Of a stretch of DNA of 64,000 nt, positions 10,675-23,500 are shown one piece after another; position 1 is the first letter of the stretch; the number at the start of each line of letters is the position of its first letter. This DNA comes from Malus domestica (lineage: Eukaryota; Streptophyta; Magnoliopsida; Rosales; Rosaceae). The DNA is taken from positions 33,801,501 through 33,865,500 of the forward strand of contig NC_091670.1 in NCBI RefSeq assembly GCF_042453785.1, read 5' to 3'. Both the position numbers and the translations under genes were made by a program. A model generated the notes under the pieces. That model searched no databases. It saw only the letters and a list, made by a program, of their open reading frames with translations, and was not told where the DNA came from.

Positions 10675-11385
10675 TGCAAGGGACAACTCAATTGCATGAA
10701 TCTCCTATTTCTATTGAAGACATAGACATGGAATGTACTACTATTTCATATCTATACTTTGGACGGATGGATGAGCTCGGAAAGAGTAATGAGCAAGATG
10801 AGTGGATTGTTGAGAAAAATAAAAAAGTGATTCAAGTTGTCCAAGATGGCTTTAGAAGCTCAACATTGGGCAAGTATTCTATAGACAATGGGTTTATGTG
10901 GTACAAACAAAGAATGGTTTTAAGTCATTCATCTGATTAGATAACTAAGATCATTGAGGAGCATCACTCAACTCCTGCATTTGGCCACGAAGTGGTCTTA
11001 AAAACTTACCAGAGAATTAAGAAGAGTTTATATTGGCAGGGAATGCAAAATGACATCTAGAAGTTTGTTGCTAAATGTCAACCTTGTCAACAAAACAAAT
11101 TTGAAACTATGTCACCCTTTGGATTGCTCCAACCATTACCTATTCCTCATAAGGTATGGCTGACATTAGCATGGACTTCATAGTATACTTGCCTAATTGT
11201 AAGGGGAAAACTGTGATCTTAGTGGTGGTTGACAGGCTCTCAATGTATGCTCATTTTGTACCCTTGTCACACCCTTACATTGACATTGTAGTAGCACAAC
11301 TATTTGAAGATCATATATTCAAGTTGCAGGGGATGCCTAACTCTATTGTCAGTGATAGAGACCTCATTTTCATTAGTGCATTCTG
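10650..11385 (+). pseudogene. Integrase N-terminal and first catalytic part (gypsy element)
   Basis: A zinc-binding HHCC region is seen at 10960-11095 (EHHSTPAFGH...CQPCQQNK), then the core start [12 protein letters not shown] with the first catalytic Asp, VVVDRLSMYAHFVP and SDRDLIFISAF with the second Asp. Stops occur at 10938 and 11058. The frame is cut at 11385 by the LTR-like insertion and continues at 15227. Confidence 0.85.
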
Positions 11386-11806
11386 TGTCACGCCCCGATC
11401 CCGATATACGTCCAAGATCGACATATGACGTCAGCACATCACTATTTATTTATCATGTCTGGTCTTCAAGACAAGACTAAAACTAATCAATGATTTAACC
11501 ATGCATTCATTTTCTTTTATTTCATGGCTGCATCTAACCTTAGCATTAGACTGCCTACGTACCCTAAGAATGGATCAAGCCATTCGTAGTTTACCATTCA
11601 CTAAACTTAGACATTTATCCCAGTGCATTCTAACAGGAAGGCATAACATTCCACAATCAATTATTGGGAATTGACAAACATGAATTACTAGATTCAGGGT
11701 TACATAACAAGACAAGCATAAATAACTAGATTAAGGGCTACATAACAAACTAACATGACAATCAAGATTTCCATTTCATCCATCTTATAAATCACTATGT
11801 TTCAAC

Positions 11807-13323
11807 CATGGAAGAAAATGCCGATAATATCGGCGAAATATCGCCGATATTATCGGTTTTTCGCGCAATGGATATTTAAATAGGTATCCGGATGGTTTTC
11901 GTCAAAATATCGCGATATTATCGATAATATCGCGATATTTTGGAAATATCGCGATATTTTTTGAACTGCTACAACGCCGGAGGTGCACGACCTCGCCGGA
12001 GAATCGGAATAACTCCGAGCAAGAACGAAACCTACAACCACACGGAACAAAATCATCACTATCTTTCAACAAAAATCACCACTTTATACCAAAATCAGTG
12101 ACAAAATTACACTAATCCGAGAAGCAAGGGCTTGAATTCGAGCAAGATCTGGAAGAAAACAGTAGAAGGTGAGAAATCGAGTACCTGACCGGCAGTTACA
12201 GTGCTAAAGATCATCATCTTTGGAAGGCCGCGGATCGGACGGAGTTGAGAGATCAATGAGCAAACATTTCACAGAGATCTGTGAAGATGAGGGAGGAGGA
12301 GGAGACGGTGCGGGGAGAGAGAGAGGAATAGAGATCTGTGAAGATGAGGGAGGAGGAGGAGACGATGCGGGGAGAGAGAGAGGAACAGAGATCTGTGATG
12401 CGGGGAGAGAGAGAGGAACAGAGATCTGTGAAGATGAGGGAGGAGGAGGGGACGGTGCGGGGAGAGAGAGAGAGAGAGAGAAAACCTTGGTGGGACGGAA
12501 GACTTAAAAAAAACAAAACCATTGGCTTTGATGGTTTTAGTCTAAAACTTTTAGACAAGTGACGTGAAAGAGGTGCATGGTTTTAACTTTTAATAATGAA
12601 GGCCATCCATTTATATTTTTAAAAGTTTAGGATATATTATATATATATATATATATATAAATGTTATATAAATTATAAATTATTTAGATAATATTTTGTT
12701 TTTTTTAACTAAGCAAGCAGATTATATTTGAACCCTTCCTTTGTCAACCACGTACCTGGGCCTTATCCAACTCGTTACAGATGTGTTTGTGATTACATAT
12801 TCAGCCTTATATGGTCATTAAGATGTCTGCAAGGTTTGCAAGCTAATATTTATTATCTAGGATAAATTTCTATATTTTAAAAAACACCAAGGTGAAAATT
12901 TTGAACCTCATAGGAACTCTATGTGGTACTAAGTCACTCATGTATCTTTCCATGCAATGTATAAAGTGTAAAATATTGTACTAATTCATTATATATAAAT
13001 GATTATGGTGTATTTAAACTTCTTTCATTAATTACTACATATTTTCTATACTCACAATGTTTGCCAGCTCGCTATATAATCAACTTGATAATGTTAAATC
13101 CATCATGCAATGCATTTCCTTCCAATTTTTTGTGATAAATTAATAGATAATTGACTAAATAAATATCCTGCAAAGTTTCAATAAAAATTTCCAAGTTTTT
13201 CTTACAATTTCCGTGGTTTCCATGTAATTTTTATCGATATCGATATTATCCCGATATTTCCATCGATATTTCCGTGTTTTCGTACTACCGATATTTCCGA
13301 TATTACCGATATTTAAATCCTTG
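11807..13323 (+). mobile_element. Non-autonomous hAT-like element with CGATATTATCG subterminal arrays
   Basis: An 8-bp target duplication GTTTCAAC (11799-11806 and 13324-13331) flanks ends that begin CATGGAAG and, inverted, CAAGGATT. Eight-bp duplications and CA-GG ends are hAT traits. Within 130 bp of each end lie many copies of (C)GATATTATCG, ATATCGCGATAT and CCGATATT palindromes, like transposase-binding subterminal repeats. No transposase is encoded. Inside are a GA-rich minisatellite (12274-12482), an (AT)n run near 12637 and plain AT-rich DNA. Confidence 0.78.
12274..12482. repeat. 57-bp GA-rich minisatellite inside the hAT-like element
   Basis: Units starting GAGATCTGTG at 12274, 12331, 12388 and 12421. 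The spacing is 57, 57 and 33 bp, so the third unit lost 24 bp. The array ends in (GA)n at 12462-12481. ORFs here on both strands are low-complexity artefacts of the repeat. Confidence 0.85.
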
Positions 13324-15226
13324 GTTTCAACATAATACCGCAATTTATAGCATGCAACATCTCAAAGAACAACCAAAGAAGCACAATATTATTCTCTAGC
13401 CACATTGGTCAACGAATCTGATCATAGTAATAACAATCATATTCAACATCATTCCACAATCACTCCAATTAATCAATCCCAAAAATCAAAGATGCACGAT
13501 ATTAACATTTAACTACGTTGCGAATAAACCAAGCAGAACCATAAGCATAGTCTAATCGTGCAAGTGGTGATCACTTATCGTGGATATACCAAGCATGATC
13601 ACCTATATAATACGTATGGTCCCCCATCGCGGATATACCAAGCAGAACCATTCATGTACCACTGCTACATGGTGCAGTAAGTTCAACACACAATCTACCC
13701 CTACCTCAACCCCTATGATTACAACGTAGGCACCTGCACTATCAACTTCTCATGACCACTAACTAACATGTCACACAAGCATATAAGTTCTACATAATAC
13801 TTCTAATAGAATTTTAGGCTTACATTGTCATAACAGTTATCATACATATAATTCATATTATCAAGAAGATAAATACACATATATCTCACAATAAGGCGTC
13901 CCATACACGTAAATCGAGGTATATATATTATCTAGAATAACTCACTAACTAATATAGGCCCACTAAGCCCTACCTAGTCTCTAGTAATACTAATTTTAGT
14001 ATTTAAGAATAATTAAGAACATTTTGATCAAAATTAACCCTAGTAAATCAATCAGGAAGATTCACCCATCAGATTTCCAATCCATAAGTTAATAAGGTCT
14101 TTAAATAATACGTACAAATCCAATTTGGTGACGATCTAACGGTCGGTTCATCATTTACTACAAAGGTCCAAGGGCGACAATCTACGAAACTAGGCTCAAT
14201 CAACGAAATCACATCAAACAACTGTCAAAATTGGATTCAGAATATTAAATTTAGCCTAGAAAGACAAAGTTGGCCCACTGGCCACATGCCGCCACACACG
14301 CCGTTGCATGAGGTGGTTTCCAGCGAACGGAAACCTAGTTTTCCAACCGACTCCAAAAATCACCAAATTTCATGGGATTGCGAAAAATAACAAGAGGAAG
14401 AATTTTCATACTTGTGACGAAGTTCAATTCCGTCGGGAATTACCTGAAATCCGCAAGAGGCAATCGGAAACCTTAGGATTAGTGCCCTTCGAATCATCGT
14501 CCATTTAAACTCCAACGCCTCACTCGATGCTTAGGACTTATTCCTAGGTCCAAAGGGAGTTGAACGACGGTGGTGGCCATCGATGGTGATTGCAAAAACG
14601 GCGGATCGTAGCCAAGAGACTTACTAAACCCACAGGTTCATTCTCTGTGAAACTGGGCTTAAACCTAGTTGGGTTTAGGTGGAAAGTGGAGAAGAAGTGA
14701 CGAAATTTTCAAAGAAATTGTGCAGGAAAAATCAAGTCTGTAGTCGGGTTAGGAACTGGGTTGTGTTAGGGTCCAAGTTGGCTGCTTCCTCTCCTCCATC
14801 CTTTCCCCTTTTTTGATTGGCCAATTTCTCCCCCTCATTTTCTTCATTTCTCTTCTCTTCTTCCCATCTGAATCGTACTCATGGCACCCAGATTGATGCT
14901 CCAACAAATCCGCAGCATTCCATATTAGTGATTAATTACAATTTTACCCCTGCATTTAACGGTTATTTTCATTTGTTAAAACTTTGTTTCACGAACAGTT
15001 TTCGCCTATGCACTCACGAGGTCGAGCTCTATCCAAATATGTAAACAAAAGTGACAAAAAAAATATAAGAATTAAATACGTCCTTGAAAGTCCGTTTAGT
15101 TCATTAAGGGTGTTTTCGTCCTTTTACTTATCGAAAAAAACTATACGCCGTAATTATAAATGCATCGAAACTAAGAATATGAAATACGTAATTTTAAATA
15201 CTTAAATTTGGGGACGGGATTTCACA

Positions 15227-15429
15227 TTTTGGAAGGAACTGTTTAGATTGCAAAACTCAAAGTTATGCATGATCTCAGGGTATCGCCCATAAAGTGATGG
15301 CCAAACTAAGGTGATGAACATATGCTTGGAAACCTATCTCAGATGCTTTGTGGGAGGTCAACCAAAGAAGTGGGTTCAATGGCTCTCTTAGGTTGAATGG
15401 TGCTTCAATACTTTTTATCACACCCACTA
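15227..15429 (+). pseudogene. Integrase middle part (gypsy element), between two insertions
   Basis: Begins with the continuation WKELFRLQ of the interrupted integrase core. It is followed, in shifted frames, by DGQTKVMN (normally preceding the catalytic Glu), LRCFVGGQPKKWVQW and NTFYHT, all conserved plant Ty3/gypsy integrase segments. A TAG stop falls after WVQWLS. Confidence 0.75.
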
Positions 15430-15773
15430 TTCTAAAAATCCCCACCTAGCGTCGTCTAGGCGGCTGACCACCATCCCGATTAATGCCTAAGCGTTTGAAA
15501 ATTAAGAAAATGCGCTTAGACCTGTTGAGGCACCCACCTAGCCCACCCAGACCCTCCTTGTCACATGCCTAAGTTACGACTCACTTAGATAGAAAACAGA
15601 TAACTTTCATTTTGCATTATATGTTTTTCAATAAATTGTAAGAGACTTGTTAAATACTTAAATGAACACACATTATATGCTTGTTCTCCATATTTTCATT
15701 ATGTTCCAATACTTCATAATATATGTGTCATTCTATTTTGTAGTTTATGATGAAATTATATATATTTTTAGAA
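15430..15773. mobile_element. MITE-like insertion in the gypsy integrase
   Basis: Perfect 10-bp terminal inverted repeats TTCTAAAAAT and ATTTTTAGAA bound a 344-bp non-coding block that interrupts integrase between NTFYHTHYS and KYTPFELVYG. It contains a CCACCTAGCG...CTAGGCGGC core that looks like a dispersed plant repeat. No clear target duplication is seen, so the superfamily is unassigned. Confidence 0.5.
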
Positions 15774-16404
15774 CTTTTCCTCCAAATACACTCCATTTGA
15801 GCTAGTCTATGGATACCCTCCACCCCATGGCATCCCTTATTAGATGGGCACTACAAGAGTTAATATTGTGGAGCAAAGGTTCCTTGAACGAGATAGGGTC
15901 TTATCGGTGTTGAAACCTAACTTGGAGATGGCTCATAATATGATGAAACAGTACAGTGACAAGAAGAGGACAGAGAGACATTTCACAATTGGTGATTTTG
16001 TTTACTTGAAGCAAATACCATACCAGTTGCAGACCTTGGCACCTAACAATTACCACAAGCTACAACCTAGGTATTATGGGCCCTATGAGGTACTTGAGAA
16101 GAGTAGTGATGCGGCTTACAAGCTTAAACTACCATTGGGGACTAAGATACATCCAGCGATTCATGTGAGCTGCCTTAAGAAACAATTGGGAGATCACACC
16201 AATGCTCAAACTATTTTGCCTCAGGTTATGGAAGATGGCTTGGCTCAAAACAGTCCTAAAGTTGTGATAGCTAGGAGAATTTACAAGAAGGGAAACTCTC
16301 TAGGTGTGCAAATTCTAGTGCAATGGCAGTATCAAGAGGAGGATAATGTTACTTAGGAGGACTTCGATGTATTCCAGGCCAAGTTTCTTGATTTTTCTCT
16401 ATGA
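15774..16404 (+). pseudogene. Integrase C-terminus with chromodomain-like tail (gypsy element)
   Basis: Starts with TPFELVYGYPPP, followed by FTIGDFVYLKQIPYQ, the GPYEVLEK and IHPAIHVSCLKK motifs of the gypsy integrase C-terminal (GPY/F) region, and a tail ending ILVQWQYQEEDNVT-EDFDVFQAKF. This resembles the chromodomain VLVxW...ATWED pattern. The expected Trp before EDF is a TAG stop (TGG to TAG). Another stop precedes residue MGTT at 15844. Confidence 0.82.
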
Positions 16405-16439
16405 ACCTTGTGGACAAGGTTTTCTTAAGGAATGAGTGT

Positions 16440-16796
16440 TGTTATGAATTGCATATCTGTGATTACTTAAATCACAAGGATAGTAATTAGCTATAGTTAA
16501 AGGGTTAAATTGTAAGTGAATTGGGGACTGAATTGTAATGATCTGGGATCTTTGAGTTCAATTGTAATAGGCCAAGTGTTGTAGGAAGTTATTTCAATAA
16601 GTCTGTTGAAGTTGTACAGCTGGCAATCACACACTAGATTGCTAGCTAATGGTATATCTCTCACCACACTCATTGTAACGGTTAGATTTGAACTAATAGA
16701 AAGAATATTCCAATTCCAACTTCTTCTTCTTTATTGCATTGTCGCCATAGTTGCTCAGTTTAGGTCGATTTCCAGCTAAGGATTGTGATTCTAACA
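16440..16796 (+). repeat. 3' LTR of the gypsy element (357 bp)
   Basis: Begins TGTTATGAATTGC and ends GATTCTAACA, with a 5-bp inverted end pair TGTTA/TAACA, right after the pol stop and an untranslated stretch. The partner LTR is outside the window. The sequence right of 16796 resembles the upstream regions of gene copies B and C, so the gypsy landed about 0.8 kb upstream of copy A. Confidence 0.7.
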
Positions 16797-17591
16797 ACTC
16801 GAACTTCAAAAACTCCAAGAACTAATCTTTTGTGGAGAGAGAGAGAGAGAGAGTGATGAGAGAGAAACTTTCCGACAGGTTGGTGAATTGTTGGAGGTAA
16901 AAATTGAGAATTCGAGATAGAGGAAGATAGAGAGTACGGATATAAAGAGGGAGGAGAGGCAGAGGTTTTTAGAGATTGACGGATAAAAATATGGAGGAGA
17001 TGGAGAGGTTTCTAGTAGAGTCAGCCTAAGCATTTGGGATCTAGGTAGGCATTCGAAGTGAAGTCCTAGAGCTTTTTGAACCTTGATTCTTTGTACATTG
17101 ATATGTAAAAAGAAAATTCGCTAAATACATGAAAATGTCTATTTTTAACATCAAACATTATTAAAAGTAATGGTGCAAAAAGATATACAAATATTACATG
17201 TTTTGCGTTTTTAGATGCAAATGTACACTTCAGTTTACACAATTTTATTTTGTTGATATTTTTATTAAGTTTAAATTGTATATATAAATTTTTAAATTTT
17301 GTTGCCTCCGAAGTGAGGGCCCTAGGCGGCGCTTACCTTGACTATCCTCTCCTCGGGTCGGCCTTAGTTTTAAGAACTTGACTAAGAAAAAGGTAGAACA
17401 ATATAAAATAATTTGTTACTTACAGAAAAATAATTTTTAATATCAATTGGTCGGTCAATGCATATTTTTCTAAGAATCTGCACGGTAAGTAAACGCTCAT
17501 TTTGATAGTTGCAAGTATAAATTCTCACACAAAAACTTGTTTGGATGGAAGGAAAATCAGTCACTGGAGAATAAAAAAAAAGAAGCAAAAA
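16797..17591 (+). promoter_or_regulatory. Upstream region of ABCD2 copy A
   Basis: Non-coding. 16800-16990 matches the region upstream of copy B (41925-42110) and part of that of copy C (52230-52362 and 55420-55500). All share CAAGAACTAAT, a GA-repeat (16838-16854), GTGATGAGAGAGAAACTT and a GAGAATTCGAGA block. The 17040-17370 stretch is specific to A and includes a GGCCCTAGGCGGCGC repeat fragment. No convincing TATA box was located. Confidence 0.5.
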
Positions 17592-20500
17592 ATGGAAAAA
17601 ATGATTATACAGGTACAACAAACATACTCCGTCTCACTCTGCTCCTCCTCCGCCTATAACTCCGCCAACCGCCGCCGTTGCTGCCTAATTGGAGTGAGAG
17701 TGAGCGACGGAGTCGAAAGAGGAGCAACGATGTCGTATGCTAATTGGCTCCTCTTCCCCAGATTTCCATCATTGTCCACCGTGTCCACCACCTGCAGAAG
17801 CAGCAGCAATTGGATGATGAGGAGGAGAGAGAGCAGCAACGACGTCGAATCATCATCTTCTTCTTCGAGATCTTCTGGGCGCTGTGCAGCCGCCTCGGGT
17901 TCTGCACCGCCGCCGCCAGTTCCGCCAGATACAGAAAAGGTCCCTTATCTCTCTCTCTACGTTTTCTGTTTGATTTGATTATCTTTCTTCTTATTCCTCA
18001 TGGGCTGGTCGCATTACTGCAGCAGAGGGAGGTGCCTGAACTGCAGACGCTTCTCCGAAGATTCTGGAAGGTGGCGGCTCCCTATTGGTCCTCCTCCGAC
18101 AAGGTGCAAGCGAGGATCCAGCTCGCCGTAGTCTTCGCTCTCACTCTCGCCACCACCGGCATCAGCGTCGGCTTCAGTTTCCTCGGCCGCGACTTCTATA
18201 ACGCCCTTGCCAGTCTCTCTCTCTCTCTAATTTGTTAATCTTATTGGTGATCAATTAAGTTAATTTATATTACTGAAATTTGTTCCTTTTTGCTTCCGAA
18301 ATTGGATTTTGATGATAATTTGAAGACAAGAACCAAGAACAATTCACGAAGCAGCTGCTTTACTACTTGGGTGCATTTGCTGTCGGAATTCCGGTGAGCA
18401 CCAATTGTTGCACTTTCACTCAGTTACCCACCCCTCAGCTTAGTTTTTTGGGAAAGTGCTAAAATGATCGATTTATGACTCTTTTGGATGTGCTTTTAAA
18501 ATGACTGATCGTACTTTTAGATAAATATTTTTGGGTTTCAAAAGTATTAAAGTGTTTTCTGCAAGAATCACCAATTATGTGTTTTTTCAGGAAACACTTT
18601 AAATGTTTTTTTATGATTTATTTGCATCTTTACTAAAGAATGATTTTAAAAAAAAATCACAAAAAACGCTTTTAGTCATTTTAAAAGCACATTCAAATGA
18701 ACTATTGCTTAATTTTAAGACGGAAAGAAGACAAATTAAATATGCACAGAGTATGCATAGCACATATTAGCACCAAAGGAAGGTTACAAATATTTTGTCA
18801 TATTTGTGAATGATTACACTGTGTCGCTTTTCTTTATCTCATGAAGTTTAAAAGTGAGGTGTCAACTATCTTTCAAGACTTTCATAGATTGAATTTTTCT
18901 AACACTTGAAATAACCAAATTGCCTTCTTATCTCACCTCATATTTCTACATAAATATTTCCTAGAGAAGGACCCACATATATTTACGTGGCTTTGAAGAC
19001 GGTCTCTGGCATTATGAAATGGTTATGCAGGATCCTCCTTGAATTACTAGTTTAGCCATAAAATGGTTTCGTGGGAGTCGGTGGCTGAGTTCTTTTTGGG
19101 TGGCAAAGAAATCCGGGAAGAGGATCCCCTTCGGATTCTCTTTGTGGGGATCCTAGGGATTCTCGAATCCAGTGCGTCCATCGTTCATCGTGCGGTCAGA
19201 AATTATTTTAAATAATTGTATTTAAAATTAAACATGAACAGTACTTGATAAAAATTGACCGTACGATGAACAATGGATACACCGGTTTCGAGGATCGCCA
19301 GGATCCCCACCTAATGCATCCGAAGGGGATCCTCTTCCAGAAATCCGAAGTGACGTGGTGGTGGGTGGTAATTGTCGTTGTCGCTTCTCGGCGGCTGAGT
19401 TTATTTTTCACTCACACTCTCTCTCTCCCTAAAGTTTGAGAATAAGCATAGAGAGAAGACAAATCTTTGACCTGAATCTAAAAATCATCTTTTTCAGTGA
19501 CATGTAGATCTGAGTCAACCTAAAATCCAGAGTTCACAACTTTCTCTTCGAAATAAAAAAAAATTGACGTAATCACTTGTGAATTTTTACAATTTATATG
19601 TCGGTATTTTCGTCATTTCACTTTTTTCCTGGTGTGCATGGTTTGTGCATTGACGGTTTTTCCTATTTTAGTCCTATGATTAAGAAAATGGGTCAATTTT
19701 TGCTATTTCCCTTCTTCCCTTTTCCCGGGTCTTCGCCTTCGCCTTCATCCTTGTGTAATCACCCGAAAGGAAAATACAAAAAGGCAGTTGCTAAGATTTT
19801 GTCAAAAAAGAAGACCACAAAAGAACAATGAATGGTGAAACTATTGCCAGAGGTTTATGCCAGTGAATTGCAACCCACAATGGAAAAAGCTTAAAAGTTG
19901 CTAGGTTAGCTTTTCGGGTATTCTGTTCACAAGTTTCCACTTCTTTGCATTTTGATCATCGCCAATGGGTTCATATTCGTATGGTTGTTGTTTATTCGTT
20001 TGCCTATGCAATTATGTGGACATGGGAACAATGACCTGGTCTTACTGACATTGATATATTTGTTTCCTGTGTTGACAACTTTTTGTGCAGATTTTTGTGT
20101 TGCGATATTATGCAAGACAAACTCTTTCGTTGAGGTGGAGAGCTTGGATGACAAAACATTACATGGACCGTTACCTAAGCAACCAAGCCTTTTATAAAAT
20201 TCAATCCCAATCAATCATTGATAATCCAGATCAGCGCATTGTTGATGATCTAAGTTCGTTCACAGAAACTGCCCTATCCTTCTCCTTAACAATTCTCAAT
20301 GCTGTGGTAGATCTCATCTCGTTCAGTAATATCTTATTCAGTATCTATCCTCCGCTGTTTGCTGTTCTATTTGTATATTCAATTGGTGGAACAGCTATAA
20401 GTATCTATCTTGGAAAGGTAACTTTACCTCCGTTTAACCAAAAAGTCTTTCCCATGCTGTATGCAATTGGAACTCAGTTTAATGAAAACATTGTATCCGT

Positions 20501-23500
20501 TTTTTCAGGATTTGGTTTCTTTAAACTTCATGCAAGAGAAAAAGGAAGCTGATTTTCGTTATGGACTTGTGCGCGTCAGAGAAAATGCTGAATCCATTGC
20601 TTTCTATAGTGGTGAAGCAAACGAAATGCAACTTTTGCTACAACGCTTCACAAGTGCTTTCAAAAATATGAGTGTATGAATAAATATATCGTCTTCTGTT
20701 TTCACTTCTCTACATGCAGTCATTAGCCTTTACACTGAAGACTCCTTTTTCTCTCACAAATTTAATTTTACGCAATATTGTTGTGTGTGTAGTGTACTCA
20801 CTTTAAACAACATGATCTACTTTAAATACACTTGGATTGAGTTATGGCAGATGTGCTGGTGTCATTGGATCGATTAGTGATGCTACTGATAACGCTATAA
20901 GTAACTTCAACATCCACTAAAAAATTCTGTTTTTTTAAATGTAATTTAATTTGTAAGAAATATGACGATGCCAAACATGTAAGGGCTCTCATGATCCTTA
21001 TTCAAGAGGCAAGAAAGATGACGATGCCAAACATGTGTTACTTAACATCAATAATTTAATTTGTAAGCATACGTGTGATTTCTTTATGTTATATACATGT
21101 ATCTAATCTGATAAGTATCATGTTCCAGTTTTCAAAATTGAGATATTTTGACTTCAGTGCCTAGGTTTTGATCTCTGTTGATGTCACTGTGATATCTGTG
21201 GCTCATTTAAGAGACTGAGCTGCATCATTAGCCTAAGAACTACACAGTTATGCTTAGGACTTGCTGTTATTTTTAATTTACTTTTGGTACACATGCCTGC
21301 GAGGTTTGATCTAGAGCATGATCTGTTTACATTTAATATATTTACTGATTTAAAATTACCATGCATGTAGATTGTTATGCCATGCACATCCAATTGATTG
21401 TGTTTTAACTCATATTCCAACCTTGCAGAAATTGTTGATATGTTCAAGAAATCTCGAGGTTTTCACCAGTGGATACAGCTATCTTATTCATATTCTTCCC
21501 GCTGCTGTTGTTGCCCCTATGTATTTCTCAGGCAAAATTGAGATGGGTGTCATTGATCAGTCAACATCTGCTTTCAGTCATATTCTTGGAGACTTCTCCC
21601 TTATTGTCTACAGAATGGAGACTATCAGTGCATTTGCAGCTGTAATTGATCGACTTGGTATTGTCTCTGTATCTTTATCTATATATCTGCTATAACGAGG
21701 ATCTGTTGCATAACTTTGACTTGACCAGATAGAACTTCATAAGGAAGCTGTCTAATTTGCGCGATAGAACGGGGTCTTAAAATTGAACGAATATGGATTA
21801 GAGTCTCACTAGAAAGACATTGACAAAATAATGACACGTATTCTTATCCATATTTTAATTTCTATTCATGGTTTTGCCTTCCTAGATTCAGACAGATAGT
21901 TACAGACATCATTTGCCCACATTGTATAACTTTTTGTACAATGTCATTTGAATCCATCTTCAATAATATTTGTTATGACTAGGGATGCAAAAACTACTAG
22001 AATGTGACCAAAATTTCAACTCAACTTTTCTACTCTTCACCATAGCTTTTATGTTGCACTTAGCACTTTTTTAAAACAAATCTTTTATCCTTGAAGTTTT
22101 GAGGTTAACTCTTCAAGTTAATTAGATTTATTCAATCGTTTACAAATTCATAAAAATATGTACCATGTCATTCTGTCTGACCCTGTTAATAAATTTACTT
22201 ATGATGTCCAATATGGCAATGCTTTCTCTTCTGGCTCCGCACAACGAGATCTTTAATGGTGTAGATGTGTTTTGACTTTAAATACTTATTTGCCTAGTGA
22301 TATCTGAAACATACAGGTGAATTTGATGATCTATTGGATAGCAGCAACTCAGAACGTCATTCTGACCCCTCAGAAGGGATAAGTTTGATACATAGTAACG
22401 TCAAAAGCTTACCAGAACTGGAGTCAAATGGATCCATTCCCATAGAAAAGCAACAAAAGTTAGTGGATATAGAGCACTTGACCGTGGAGACTCCAAGTGG
22501 TACTGCATTGGTTAGGAATTTATCATTGGTAATCAACAAGAATGAGCATTTATTGGTAAGTAACTCCACTGTTCTACTGAATTTATCGTTAGTTAATATA
22601 TCTTTTCGGGGAGCTGAAGACCATTTCCCGTACATGACCAATTGAACAGGTAACAGGACCAAGTGGGAGTGGTAAAACATCTTTGTTAAGAGCTATGGCT
22701 GGTCTTTTTAGTACTGGAAAAGGAAAAATCATTTTCCATGTGAACTACCGAGAAGACAACCAACCATCCATTTCTTCTGATGTAGTAGATCCTGAGGTAG
22801 ATACTGTTAGTGATAAATATGGGGAACTTCGGAGGCCCTCGAATAGGAATTATAAAGGCATATTTTTCCTTCCTCAAAGACCATATATGGTATTGGGAAC
22901 ACTTCGCCAACAGTTGCTTTATCCTATATGGGCTGAGGATGCAATTTCCACAGCGGACGGTACTAAACCAACTGGTATGTACTTCAACTCCTTTTGCCAC
23001 ATGGTACTCTGCTGACTGCTGAGGAAGCTATAATCAACTGTGACAATTGTTTTGTAATACTTGCAGGGTCACTTCCTTTCTTGACGCAGGAACCAAATTC
23101 GAAACATATGAGTGAAAAGCCTAGTAAGCCCACAACGGAGGACCTGATACAGGTTTTGGAGGATGTCCGACTTGGCTATATATTATCCCGATTCAGCAGT
23201 TTGGATACTTCATATGAATGGTCTAGTGCTCTCTCCCTTGGAGAGCAGCAACGCCTTGCATTTGCTCGTTTACTGCTTTCGAAACCACGATTGGTTCTAC
23301 TGGATGAATCTACCAGTGCTTTAGATGAAGCCAATGAGGTATTACCACGCTCTTTCCTCAGACTTTCAAGATTCATTTGTTCTTCCTCGTCCTTCCCACA
23401 TGTATTGGACTTATCAGGTCCAGAGCATCTTCAGGAATTGCCCCTAACGCATTTAGTCAAATTTCGCGCTACGCACACGAACACCTGGAATGAATAATCT

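Larger units (their letters stand above)
11386..15226 (+). mobile_element. LTR-like element (probable solo LTR, about 2.3 kb without its nested hAT)
   Basis: Starts TGTCACGCCCCGATCCCGA and ends GGGATTTCACA (TG...CA). It is flanked by TTCTG (11381-11385) and TTTTG (15227-15231), a 5-bp target duplication with one mismatch, inside the integrase gene. There is no coding capacity and no internal repeat, as expected for a solo LTR formed by LTR recombination. Related ends occur at 49534-52065 and, reversed, at 37899-40316, so this is a family. The parent element is unknown to me; a Ty3/gypsy parent with long LTRs is a guess. Confidence 0.65.
1..16796 (+). mobile_element. Decayed Ty3/gypsy (chromovirus-like) retrotransposon, 5' end outside window
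   Basis: Pieces in plus-strand order give gag, aspartic protease, reverse transcriptase, RNase H, integrase and a chromodomain-like tail, then a 3' LTR ending at 16796. That is the Ty3/gypsy order. Three later insertions split it: the LARD at 123-8442, an LTR-like element at 11386-15226 and a MITE at 15430-15773. Removing each insertion with one copy of its target duplication brings the protein homology back together across the break. Many stops and frameshifts show it is an old, dead copy. The 5' LTR and the start of gag lie left of the window. Confidence 0.88.

Noticed and set aside
12220..12562. ORFs on both strands with repeated EDEGGGGD or SLSPR motifs
   Set aside because: Produced by the 57-bp GA-rich minisatellite inside the hAT-like element; all frames are repetitive.
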